A stretch of 64,000 nt of DNA, from the NCBI RefSeq assembly GCF_024714495.1, contig NZ_JAMZMJ010000008.1, forward strand, positions 162,467 to 226,466. Direction: 5' to 3'. The position numbers were made by a program, and so were the translations under genes. Shown here in pieces: positions 40,601 to 48,900 of this stretch (its first letter is position 1; each line of letters opens with the position of its first letter). The notes under the pieces were generated by a model. That model worked only from the letters and a program-made list of their open reading frames with translations, searched no databases and was not told the DNA's origin. This stretch comes from Marinoscillum pacificum. GTDB lineage: Bacteria; Bacteroidota; Bacteroidia; Cytophagales; Cyclobacteriaceae.

Positions 40601-40920
40601 TTACTACTCAAATCAAGACTAGTGAGGCTATTCGCAAACAGTGTCAGTACCCGAAGTTTTGTAAATGCTTCCAGCCCTGTTGCATCCGCAATGCTCAAAC
40701 TACTGGCATTGATAGAGGTTACAGCTGCGGCCTCTGCTTCCTGAATTTCTCCATCACCGTTCTTATCAAAATTTGATACTAAATAGCTTTTTAAATTGGC
40801 ATCAGGTATAGAGACATTTTGTGCTTGAACTTCTAATGAGAGGATCACACAAAGCAATGTAAAAAACATGAGCCTACTGCATGGCAGCCCCCAAGTCCTT
40901 CGTTTAAAATAATCATTCAT
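34672..40920 (-). CDS. Giant secreted leucine-rich-repeat protein with calcium-loop-like units and T9SS sorting domain
   Basis: 2082 residues. Signal peptide ends EVQAQ near residue 34. Seven super-units begin near residues 35, 240, 380, 685, 827, 1057 and 1202. Each opens with a helix (IPDANLKSYLVSN type), then an EF-hand/dockerin-like loop (DKNGDGEIQEAEA, DASGSISIAEA, DANSDGVISYAEA), then LRRs of about 21 residues (LTSLDLSNYPSLNQVYCNGN type). Most end in LTC-x-x-V-x-D. From about residue 1582 (TWDGSAWSN) to the end is the region shared by the giants (YADGKYSFVSTPV, LVGNPYPAAIDV, WDDNGSDTGRGSNSDYIVV), with a T9SS type A domain at the C-terminus. A TPR-LuxR regulator gene lies upstream, with a perfect palindrome between. 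A calcium-dependent adhesin or ligand-binding protein is plausible but unproven. Confidence 0.92.
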   Translation of the reverse strand: MNDYFKRRTWGLPCSRLMFFTLLCVILSLEVQAQNVSIPDANLKSYLVSNFDKNGDGEIQEAEAAAVTSINASSLSIADATGLEAFTKLRVLTLFANSLTSLDLSSNTRLFSLNVTDNDLTSLTLPTSATLQALFIEDNQLAAFDLSPYSNLVSLSIGNNPGTDAFDYSVLPNLEFLRIENSDLTSLDVSIYADLTYLALRGNPDLACVEVADPTFDWDSRSLLDNPIRFTDDCADPLVIIPDAALEDALLNHNPVIDVDTDGEIRETEALAFTGALTLDGFGIKDATGLEAFVNATSINLNANSLYRLDLDANVSLTSVDISENDLHYLSIKNGNNTSIISLDATDNAGLTCFSVDDVSHATSSWTYPAAASPGTDCVLSFADTNFESALLAHSPAIDSDASGTITVSEAEAFSGTLNLLNKSISDLSGIEAFTGVTFLSANNNQLMSLDLSNIKIPAVSVSNNLLTSIDLGENDALTILRIDGNDLTSLDLTNYPSLNQVYCNGNNLTSLTLPNSVTQLHYGGNPITSTFDISAFTGLTSLDATGGTFATVDLSQFDDLNYYSCLNCDIETIDLSGNTKLSQLYISDNNLSTIDLSANSRLQIVDIARNELTRLDVSSLVDLNLLRANDNALLSLNANNGNTISMFYAQNNPDLECISVTYPEFAPLYSTIGSSAGFSTDCAINFIDENLEEALLNHIPAIDQDASGSISIAEAYAFTSNLNLSSKDISNMSGLSFFTEVPEMDLSDNHLNWFVMDLSDLSVTDLNLSGNELKFVRFHDVASGNLTNLSLDDNADLTCVNVNDLAYANANWTVTGAGFSLSEDCIVNIPDPIFKADLIADASIDTNGDNEIQTSEAEAFSGTISASNSPIADLTGIEAFPELNFLRIANGDLTQVDLSRNTKLTTLILEQNELTHIDLSQNTELTRVDLQKNDLTEVVFAENDALLQVYLYDNQLSEIDLSPNQALETIFLYVNNLTELDLSQNSTLTSIDLQNNDLVSVDLRNGNNSDISIFRAGGNELSCFNVSDPAHFQSNFSDEVDDGVIFDTNCNDPKLDIEDANFLAALVNYSPTFDPNTDGEIRRSEVVGFTGTLDISNSSIASLSGIEGFSNLTGLIVSGNQVVSLDLSANRMLTYLDASNNLLEDLDVRNDNNENFSFFDVTGNSSLTCIEVDDVDYSTANWTDIPAGASFDRFCDPDAEVFIPDTYLRSVLFTSDANSDGVISYAEAGEFTGDISINPLTESLEGLEWFTNINRISYSNSINTNIDHFDLSGNTGLKELVILTLNESYSTIDLSENTELVELTLSNLDLSSIDFTNYPDLEVLNLFELDLATIDLSTCTQLVELKLQEIQLSTLDISANTQLETLNLRRSPIADLTLPDSAPLVSLDMSGTLVTSIDVSSFLTLEEFRAEEAALVSLDLSSNTNLEYLYAAGESTEGVPTAFGTLTEVILPSGPSLRDIDLRANRIESIQLPSLTYNSLRLNLEYNGLKEIEIPYIPGDYAYVDLDHNSLAKVNLTQVNGESGQVSVRSNKLKYVTLGSVNYVDLRDNSTLTCATVFDTGIAFAEYDYDPGVTFSNVYCYVTWDGSAWSNTDGPFPSDDVIIDGLYTFFGNGSFECENLVVTSDGELYVNSAGTLEINGNIENDGLIRILNGSSLITYEGNMVTGNPIEIRRETRYADGKYSFVSTPVQQNSSVTGSDLGAHVYKYNEAASSDPNALSRWIGAATDELIPGRGYTQANKQLLLFEGIPNTGTINYTASATHDGYHLVGNPYPAAIDVDAFIDGNAATTETIYIWDDNGSDTGRGSNSDYIVVTKSGATDNGDPDVSRWNGHIGSMQGFFVQMDGSAGTVTFTEDMRVRGNNADANFYRTSDYSKPLARINLTNSEGLFKQAVVAWNDEVSDTELAKGYDGKVFGTSGANIIYSMKGDHALAIQTVTRNKEVIPITYQVEEAGIYTIHLNLKEAQGQSLYLRDKQTEEVVVLNSKGYSFNTNAGHFTDRFELLTNSRVLGLDERAIQVYTHDQTIYINQPEGEERTYQLLSIDGQQVFTRKLRSSTEIQTNRPPGVYIITDGEQSHKIILK

Positions 40921-40949
40921 AACATAAAATTTTTAGAGCGTTTTATGCT
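40921..40949 (-). promoter_or_regulatory. Leader hairpin abutting the start codon of the LRR-type giant
   Basis: On the minus strand AGCATAAAA (40949-40941) pairs with TTTTATGTT (40929-40921) including one G-U pair, and the ATG follows without a gap. The matching hairpin before the giant at 42960-50291 has the fully Watson-Crick arm, so the pairing is kept through a base change. It could control translation initiation. Confidence 0.55.
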
Positions 40950-40992
40950 GTGAAATTGGCGAGGAGGACCTTTGGATCTGCTATCCAAATAG

Positions 40993-41022
40993 GGTAGTAA
41001 TGCCACTACCCCATGGGGTAGT
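40993..41022. promoter_or_regulatory. Palindromic operator upstream of the LRR-type giant
   Basis: ACTACCCCATGGGGTAGT (41005-41022) is a perfect 18-bp palindrome, preceded by a third half-site GGTAGT at 40993-40998 in inverted orientation to the next arm. The CTACCC arm starts 86 bp upstream of the ATG at 40920. The equivalent arm in the next LuxR cassette is also exactly 86 bp from its ATG. The likely binder is the TPR-LuxR regulator encoded just upstream. Confidence 0.65.
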
Positions 41023-41049
41023 TTTGATTAAGCGCTGATAATCAAACCC

Positions 41050-42519
41050 TTATAACGTGGAGTTTTCTTGCTTTATAGCGAAGTGTAGTGCTTCCTTTCT
41101 ATTGGCAACACCCAGTTTTTCGTATACTTTCTTCAAGTGAAACTTTACAGTATTGACAGAAAGGAACACTTTTTCCGCTATTTCGCTATTGGAATGCTGA
41201 GAAATAGCAAGCTCAAAAATCTCAAACTCACGCTCAGTAAGTGGAGTAACCAGTCGGTTGTTGAGCTCTTCTAACTCTATCTCAGGAGCTTCTGGAGATT
41301 GCTCAATTAAAGAGGTTATTCTAAGACGCAAATTGTCCGTTTCTTCAGTCAGCAATCTCTCCTTCAATCTTGCCTGACGTATGATGAAATATGTAACCGA
41401 AAGCCCTATGATCAAAAGAACAATGGCCGCAATGATAACAGTCATTTGCTCTCTACTTTTCTTCTCCAGGCTAATGGCCGAAAGTTCGTTTTGAGTCGTA
41501 AGTAATTCTATTTGCTGTTTCCTTTTTTCAGCCTGATATTTAGCTTCTAATTCACTAATTTGCTTTGACCTTTCCTTAGAAAACAACTCTTCTTTCACTT
41601 CGGACTCCTTAATCTCAAATTCATACGCAGCCTTAAAATCTCTTTGTGCTAGTGCAATCTGCTCTAACAAATCATACGTATAAACAACATCCTGGCTAAG
41701 AGAAAACTTCAAAGCAATCTCTAAAGCCTGATTGGCTAGCTTATTTGCCTTTCCAAACTCCTTATTTTTAAGGGCATTTTCTGCCCAACTTTGCAGGGTA
41801 TTTTGAATTCCTGAATGATGCTGAAGATTTTGAAATTCCCCTAAGGCCTTCTTATACAGTGATTCCGCTTTCACAAATTCATTCTTCACGGTAAAAACTG
41901 TTCCTGAATTCATTAGCGTATTCGCATAACCATCTTTTTCACCTGTTAAAAGAAAGATTTCGGCCGCCTTCTCATAATACTCAAGTTCTGTATCATATTT
42001 CTCCAAAAGGCCGTTCATCATTCCCAAGTTATTCAGAACGTGCCCTAACCTTATGGAGTCATTAGTTATCACTGAAAGGTTCTCAACTTCAGAGAAATAC
42101 TCGATCGCTTTTAAGTATTGATCCTGATACATATAATCAATACCAATATTGGTGTAAGCATCTATCATCGTAATAGTATCCTTGTATTGCTCGGACTTTC
42201 TTAAAGCCTTAAAAGAATACCTCATAGCTGAGTCATACTGTGCCAAGAAGCTCCAGGCTGTAGATTTCGCAATATAAATTTGCCCAAGAGCCGAGTCTTG
42301 ATGATGTTCGATAGCTTGTTTAATTGCAAACTCGGTAAGCTTTAATGCTGTATCCGCCTTTATTTCCGCATATTCTTTTGCTAATAATGTTACCGTCCTT
42401 AAATAACGCCCAGTACCCTTGTCCATATGTGTCAATTCGTACTCAAGAGAATCTATTGGAGACTGACAAAATGAGCTCAGTGCAACCAGAATCGATAAAA
42501 ATGGCATAACGAATTTCAT
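41050..42519 (-). CDS. TPR - transmembrane - LuxR-type HTH regulator of the LRR-type cassette
   Basis: 489 residues. A signal peptide (about 1-18) precedes TPR-type helical repeats at about 30-320 (AMRYSFKALRKSEQYKD, AIEYFSEVENLSV, ELEYYEKAAEIFLLTG). A charged coiled coil, one membrane helix at about 358-380 (TVIIAAIVLLIIGLSVTYFII), a second coiled coil and a C-terminal LuxR/GerE helix-turn-helix follow (LTEREFEIFELAISQHSN, SEIAEKVFLSVNTVKFHLKK, VYEKLGVANRKEALHFA; about 425-480). There is no kinase or receiver domain, so this is a one-component membrane regulator: sensing outside, DNA binding inside. The giant gene follows 129 bp downstream with a palindrome in the gap. Confidence 0.93.
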   Translation of the reverse strand: MKFVMPFLSILVALSSFCQSPIDSLEYELTHMDKGTGRYLRTVTLLAKEYAEIKADTALKLTEFAIKQAIEHHQDSALGQIYIAKSTAWSFLAQYDSAMRYSFKALRKSEQYKDTITMIDAYTNIGIDYMYQDQYLKAIEYFSEVENLSVITNDSIRLGHVLNNLGMMNGLLEKYDTELEYYEKAAEIFLLTGEKDGYANTLMNSGTVFTVKNEFVKAESLYKKALGEFQNLQHHSGIQNTLQSWAENALKNKEFGKANKLANQALEIALKFSLSQDVVYTYDLLEQIALAQRDFKAAYEFEIKESEVKEELFSKERSKQISELEAKYQAEKRKQQIELLTTQNELSAISLEKKSREQMTVIIAAIVLLIIGLSVTYFIIRQARLKERLLTEETDNLRLRITSLIEQSPEAPEIELEELNNRLVTPLTEREFEIFELAISQHSNSEIAEKVFLSVNTVKFHLKKVYEKLGVANRKEALHFAIKQENSTL

Positions 42520-42552
42520 CTGACTAAAATAGAACTAATAACGCAAAGGCAT

Positions 42553-42582
42553 AAAAAAACCGACCCCTTAAAGAAGTCGGTT
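42553..42582 (-). terminator. Terminator of the macro-repeat giant cassette
   Basis: Stem AACCGAC (42558-42564) and GTCGGTT (42576-42582), followed on the minus strand by U's (42553-42559). It lies after the intergenic repeat that trails the PIDGG peptide gene at 42719 and just upstream of the TPR-LuxR gene starting at 42519. Confidence 0.85.
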
Positions 42583-42610
42583 AAAATTCCCGAATACGAT
42601 TCATTATCGA

Positions 42611-42716
42611 TTCAGGACGCCCTATGCTTTTCACCTGTACGGTGACCAGCATGACATATCACGCTGGGATTCTGTCTATCACCTCACCCCAACCCCTCTC
42701 CTCGAGGAGAGGGACT
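42611..42716. repeat. Intergenic repeat, copy 3 (about 106 bp)
   Basis: Third copy of the element seen at 27465 and 34311. It has a few base changes in the 5' part (CACCTGTACGGTGACC here versus CACCTCATGAGTGACC) that keep an inverted-repeat character. The perfect palindrome CCCTCTCCTCGAGGAGAGGG lies at 42694-42713, almost touching the PIDGG peptide stop codon. Confidence 0.85.
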
Positions 42717-42718
42717 TC

Positions 42719-42898
42719 CTATAAATTGCTCTTCCTCTGATCTCTCAGTTTTTTAATACCATAGGCACCGCCTGCCGCCAAAAGGATACTCAACCCACCA
42801 TCAATAGGCGTAGCTGGAGGAGCAGAAGGTTGCGCCAATGCTGGCAATACACATAATAAAGTTGGTAGTAATAGGGCTGTTTTATATAAAATATTCAT
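42719..42898 (-). CDS. 59-residue PIDGG membrane peptide, copy 4 (PID-CTERM-like)
   Basis: ATG at 42898, TAG at 42719-42721. MNILYKTALLLPTLLCVLPA-LAQ signal, then PSAPPATPIDGG, LSILLAAGGAYGI helix, and tail KKLRDQRKSNL. It is one residue shorter at the N-terminus and one longer at the C-terminus than the other copies. It begins 61 bp after the macro-repeat giant, with a hairpin in the gap. The mature part is almost invariant across all four copies although the N-terminal signal varies, as expected if selection acts on the PIDGG-helix-tail part. Confidence 0.85.
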   Translation of the reverse strand: MNILYKTALLLPTLLCVLPALAQPSAPPATPIDGGLSILLAAGGAYGIKKLRDQRKSNL

Positions 42899-42924
42899 GA
42901 CAATTCGATTTTAGGTTTTGAAAT

Positions 42925-42948
42925 ATCCCCTTGCCAAAACAAGGGGAT
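42925..42948 (-). other. Hairpin between giant gene and PIDGG peptide gene (macro-repeat cassette)
   Basis: ATCCCCTTG (42925-42933) and CAAGGGGAT (42940-42948) form a perfect 9-bp stem with loop CCAAAA. It occupies the same place as the hairpins in the two neighbouring cassettes but has a different sequence. There is no U-run on the minus strand. Confidence 0.6.
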
Positions 42949-42959
42949 GTTAACGGTGA

Positions 42960-45900
42960 TTACTTCAATAAAATTTTGTGTGTTCGCTCACCGTCCATGA
43001 TAAGATAGATTCCTGCAGGCAAGCTGGTTTCTATTTCCGTAGACTCTTTGATCATCTTACTCCACAGCTTCTGGCCGTTCATATCAATCAACTCTAATTG
43101 TCGACCCGAGCCATTTGCTAGTTTGAAATAAATAGTTTGATCATGCGCATATACCTGTAGTTTACTTTCCTCATCTCCAAGTACTCTACCATTTGCCAGC
43201 AATTCAAAGCGATCAACAAACTGACCTGCATTAGATGTAAACGAGTAACTCTCTGATGATAGATTAACCACCTTCCCTGTGTAATTATCTTTTAGGAAGA
43301 AGTGCTCGCCATTGGCATTGGAAAGATCCAGATCAATAGAATAAACACCTGCCTTTGCCACATTGAAAGCTAATGGAACTGCTTCACGATCATAACTAAT
43401 CCCTTGTATAGCCAGTGCATGATCTCCCTTCTTCGTATAGATCATATCAGCACCATTTGAACTAAATACTTTCGCATCAAAACTTCTATCTACAACCTCA
43501 TCGTTGATACCTCCAATTTTTCCAACTACGGCCTGCTTGAACAAGCCCCCCGCGTTGGTCAGGTTCACCCTAACGTAAGCAGGAATACCTTCTGATCTGA
43601 AGAAATTCTCATCAGCATTACTTCCTGTCACACGCATACCTGGTGTAAAAGTGATCTCGGTATCCACGTCATCAGCGAGTTTGACGAAGAACCCTTGAGC
43701 TGAACCCAGACTTCCATTGAAGCGTGATTGGCCTCCAGCCGGAGTGGTGTTAGTCGCAACTGTTCCATTGGCGATGATGTAATCTGAATTTGTGCCTCTA
43801 CCAGTATCAGATCCATTGTCATCCCAGATATATACTGCGCCTTCAATATTAGACTGAGCTAAGAAGTCAGCTACATCTATAGCTGTAGCGTACGGATTAG
43901 AAACAAACACCCAACCTTCATTTTCTTCATTGGTCGCGTCATCATATGTTCCTGTGTAAGTACCTGCCACATTCACTGTCCCTACATTTGGAATTCCTTC
44001 GAAAACAATCTCCTGTTGAGATGCTTGGGTATACCCTACGCCAGGAATCAGCTCTCCACTGACAGCAAGCCATCTATCCAAGCCATCATTTGGATCAAAT
44101 GATTGAGTTTCATCATAAGCATACACATGAGATCCTAAAGTGGAATTGGTCACATTGGATGTTTGCTGCACCGGTGTACCGACAAAACTGTAGCGACCAT
44201 CCGCATATCTGGTATTCCTTTTGATGATCACGTCATTTCCTGAAAAATTCCCAGACTCAAAAGACATCAAATCTGCACCTGACTCTACTATAAGCGAGCC
44301 ATTGTTAGTGATGTCTCCCACCACGTACAGGTAATTATCTGGAGCTACAGTCAAGGTCTTACCAGAGTTGATCACTAAACTATTTACCTCAAGCAAACCA
44401 TCGTCTGCCGTATTGTAGTCTCCGTCGATGATCACATCATCAGAACCTGCACCTGGAGTGCCAAACAACCATTCGGCACCATCCCATGTCATTGTATTGA
44501 AGTCGATTCCAACAAAACTCTGATAACTGGAAGCTTTAGCCACATCCGAAGCTGAGGTGTTCTCAAAAGCACTATTCTCAAAGGAGAAAATCAAGCCACC
44601 AATATCATCGGAATCCAAATGACTTGATGAACTTCCCGAGAAGGTAAGTTCTGCCGTCAATCCATCTGCAGCGACTGTGAGCACTGGTGAAAGTCCAGAA
44701 GGAATATTACTGATTGAATAATCGGTGGAGTAGCTTAAAGTTCCACCAGCATTAGCAAAGAAATCATCTATTAAACGAATGGTAAGTGCCCCATCAATGG
44801 TACCATCATTTGAACTGTTTTCTACAAAGCCTTCATTGGTGAGATTGTATTGATTGATTTCATCTCCAGTAGTTCCTACAACAAACATCTTATCACCTTT
44901 TGGTGAAAAAATAAATCCTTGTGGATATTCCTCCTGGCTACTTACAGAGTATGACTGTCCAAGGTCAACAGTTCCTGTCAAATCATAAGGAGCTGCCAAC
45001 TTTAATTCATCAATTCGGTCTGTAAGTGCACCTCGCAGTACAAAAAGACTCGTACCATCTGCATTGAAGCTTAAATCATAGAGAGATTCACTTTCAACTT
45101 CATATAACAAATTACCTTCTGGTGTAAGACCTCCAGAAATATCGTAAGGAGCAGTTAGCGCATAATAGTATATTCTTTCATTTGTATGAAACCCATTGGT
45201 AATAAATACTTTGGTACCATCATCATTGAAGGTAAATCCAGATGGATGACTAATCGCAGCTGACAAATCGTAAGTATTACCAGAATAGGTAACGCCAGTA
45301 GTGATATCAAATGCCTCGGTTAGATCATATTGAGCAATAAGGCTTCCAAAAGAAGATGATACATTATCACTCAATACCAGTAGCGTCAAACCATCAGGAC
45401 TAAATTCAAGATCCATGGCATCCACTGTTTCATTTGAAATATCAAGCATTCCGATATAAGATACCCCACTTGTAATATCAAGAGGATTAGTAAGTGAATA
45501 CTGGTAGATGGCATCATTTCTTCTTCCAGTTAAGAACAATGTCATTCCATCTTCACTAAATGCAAGATTTGTAGGGATATCATCCTGAGCAGAAACACTA
45601 AATAGTCCATCAAATGAGACATTCTCAAAATCATAATAATATCCATAAATCAATTCTGGCTTATTGTCTCTAAAATTCAAGGAAATATTGGAACTAGCAC
45701 TCATGGCATTGGTAGTAAATGAAGCCTTGTATGTCCCAAAAGCACTGTCGTCAAAAGTGAATACCAAACTCTCTAGAGAATTCACTTCCTGATGATCTGT
45801 AACCTGCCCACTGATTGTTAGCTCGGCAGATAAACCATCAGCAGCCACTGTCATTGTAGGGGATAACCCTGAAGGCAAATTCGTAATCACATAATCAGTG

Positions 45901-48900
45901 GTAGGAGTCAAAGTACCTCCAGCATTGGCAAATTGATTATCTACAATGGTGATGGTAACGCTTCCTTCAACAAAGCCATCATTGAGATCAACCTCATTGA
46001 AACCTCCTATTTCAATATCAAACTGATAAACAGCACCTGCATCAGTCACATAAAACCTATCCCCATCACTATTGAAACAAAAACCTCTTGGATTAGTAGT
46101 CGCAGATGCAAAATTATATGTTGACCCAACGGTTACCCCAGTTGAAAGATTAAATGGAGCAGTTAGTTCATACTGTGTCACATCTCTGCCAGAAGCACCA
46201 ACAATCAACATTTTGGATCCATCAGGACTGAAAGCCAAATCTCTTGGGGAAGTTTCCTCACCAGACACACTAAAGTTTGTTTCGAATGTGACTCCTGAGG
46301 TAATATCAAATGCATTGGCCAGACTGTATTGATTTACTTCAGAAACTACACTCCCTAAAATGAACATTCTGAAACCATCTACACTAAATTCGACACCTTG
46401 TGGACTATTGTCATGAGGAGAGAAATAAGATCCATCAAATGTTACTCCACTGGTAATATCAAAACTTGATGTCAAACTGTATTGATAAATATCACTGCCA
46501 TCATCACCACTGATAAACATTTTCATACCATGTGAGGAGAAGGTTATCCCGCTTGCTGTACCTTCCTGAGTAGATATATCAAAAGGACTTCCGTCTGATG
46601 TGACTCCTGCAGAAATATCAAAAGCAGTGGTTAAACTATATTGATTAACCTCGTCTCCATCTGCCCCTACTATGAACATCTTAGTTCCATCGGTGCTAAA
46701 CGACACTCCTGTCACATTCGACTCCTCTGCGCTCACACTTACGGGACTTCCCGAGTAGGTTGCTCCGTCGGTTATGTCAAAAGCATTTCCATATAAAATG
46801 ATAGGGTTATTGTTATTAAAGTCAATACCTAAGTCACTACTGATACCGGAAACATTATCGATTAGTGAGAAATCACTTACAAATGCTGAGCTAGTCAAAG
46901 TAAATACCAGATCTTCAACATCGTGGATATTCTGGTGATTGGTAGCATTTCCTGACAAAGTTAAGGTCGCCGAAAACCCATCTGCAGCAACGGTGATTGT
47001 AGGGGTAAGTCCAGCAGAAATTCCGGTAACAGTATAATCGGTGGTGTTGGTCAACGTGCTTCCTGCATTGGCAAATTGCGCATCGAAGGCTCTCAGCACA
47101 ATCGACCCCTCCACAGAACCATCATTGGTAGCAGATTCAACAAAGCCTCCGGCATTCAATGTGAACTCGGTTATTTTACAGACTGAAGACTGTACACTTG
47201 ACACATACATTTTAGTGCCTGATGCATTGAATACCAGTCCATTTGCTGAGTACAAATAGGAGTTCATATCAAATGTTCCAATTTGAGTCACCGTACTTTT
47301 CAGATCAAATGGCTTGGAAAGACTATAACAATAAACTACATCATTTAATCCCACAAGAAACATAATGAATCCATTATCACTGAAGGCCATACCTCGCGGG
47401 TTTGACTCAAGCATACCTATTGTATATTTTGTCACATAATCCAGTCCAGCAGTGATATCATATGGAGTATTAAGCTCATACTGAAATACTCCCGAACTAG
47501 AACTAATCCCGCCAAACACATACAACATACTTCCATCATCATTGAACGTAATTGAATTTGGATAGGAAGCTCCATCAAAAGGTGTTTCATCATAGGTAAC
47601 TCCTGTAGTTACGTCAAAAGGTGTACTCAAACTAAATTGGTATACCTTGTCATTGTCATTGCCTGCCAGATACATTTTGGTTCCAGCCGGATTGAACATA
47701 ACGTCCGTAGGTGTCCCATCGTAAGATGACACATCAAAACTTCCTTCCAGGGTAATAGCTCCACCGATTTCATACGGTGAACCCAATGTATACTGTAGTA
47801 TGGCATTTCCGGTATTTCCAACAACATACATTTTGGAACCATCATCATTAAAGGCCAAACCTTGGATGTTGGTATCATCATCTGATGGATTGAAGTAAGT
47901 GGAAAATTCGGCGCCATTTTCAAGACTGTAAGCATAACCATAGCTTATGAAAGAGTAGTTGTCCTCAAAATAGACTCCAATTCCACTCTCCGCTTTATTC
48001 GCATTCGCCACATCTGCATCATTACCTCCAGTAAAAGCTGAAGCCGCAAAATCAAAACCAATACTTGATACATCATTGATTTCTTGATGTGAACTAGCAC
48101 TACCTGAAAATGTAAGAGTGGCAAAAGTACCATCAGCAGAAACAGTCATATTAGGAGTCAATCCCGCTGGCACATTACCCAAATCATAGTCTGTACTATA
48201 TGACAATGTCCCACCTGCATTAGTGAAAGTCTCATCTATGGCATAGACAACTAGCTCGCCCTCTACCTCTCCATTATTCTCTTCAGTCTCACTAAATCCA
48301 TTGAGTCCCAAGTCATATTGTGAAAATTTGTAACCCGAATACCCAAGCATCAGCAGTTTACCACCATTTTCAGAAAATAAGACCGCTACTGGTGCTGAAG
48401 ATTGCCCGGACACATTTAACGTATGACTAAACTCAACAGAAGCGGTAATATCAAATGGTGTTTCCAAATCAAATTCATGGATTTTGTCACTGCTGGAACC
48501 TGTGATGTAAAGCTTTGATCCATTATCACCAAATTCCATATCATAAATAAACTCCTCATATGACTTTATTGATAATGGACTACCATCATTTGTAATAGTT
48601 GAGGATAAATCAAAAGAGCTTGTGAGCGAGAATTGATGAATTTGATCACTATTGTACCCTCCAAAATATAACTTACTCCCAGAAGAATTAAAGGTAAACG
48701 CATAAGGATTCGATTCCACAGAGGATATATCAAAAGACGTAACAAATACGGCAGTGGTAATGTCATAAGGAGAAGAAAGGGTGTATTCGCCAAGTTCTGC
48801 TGTGGATTGATTCAAAAGAAACATTTTTGATCCATCCTCATTAAATTCAACACCAGCCAAACTGCTAAATTCAGAGACCAATAGGTTATCACCCAAAGAA

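Noticed and set aside
41005..41022. The 18-bp palindrome as a terminator of the TPR-LuxR gene
   Set aside because: No U-run follows on the minus strand, and the same element is at fixed distance from the giant start in another cassette, which fits an operator better.
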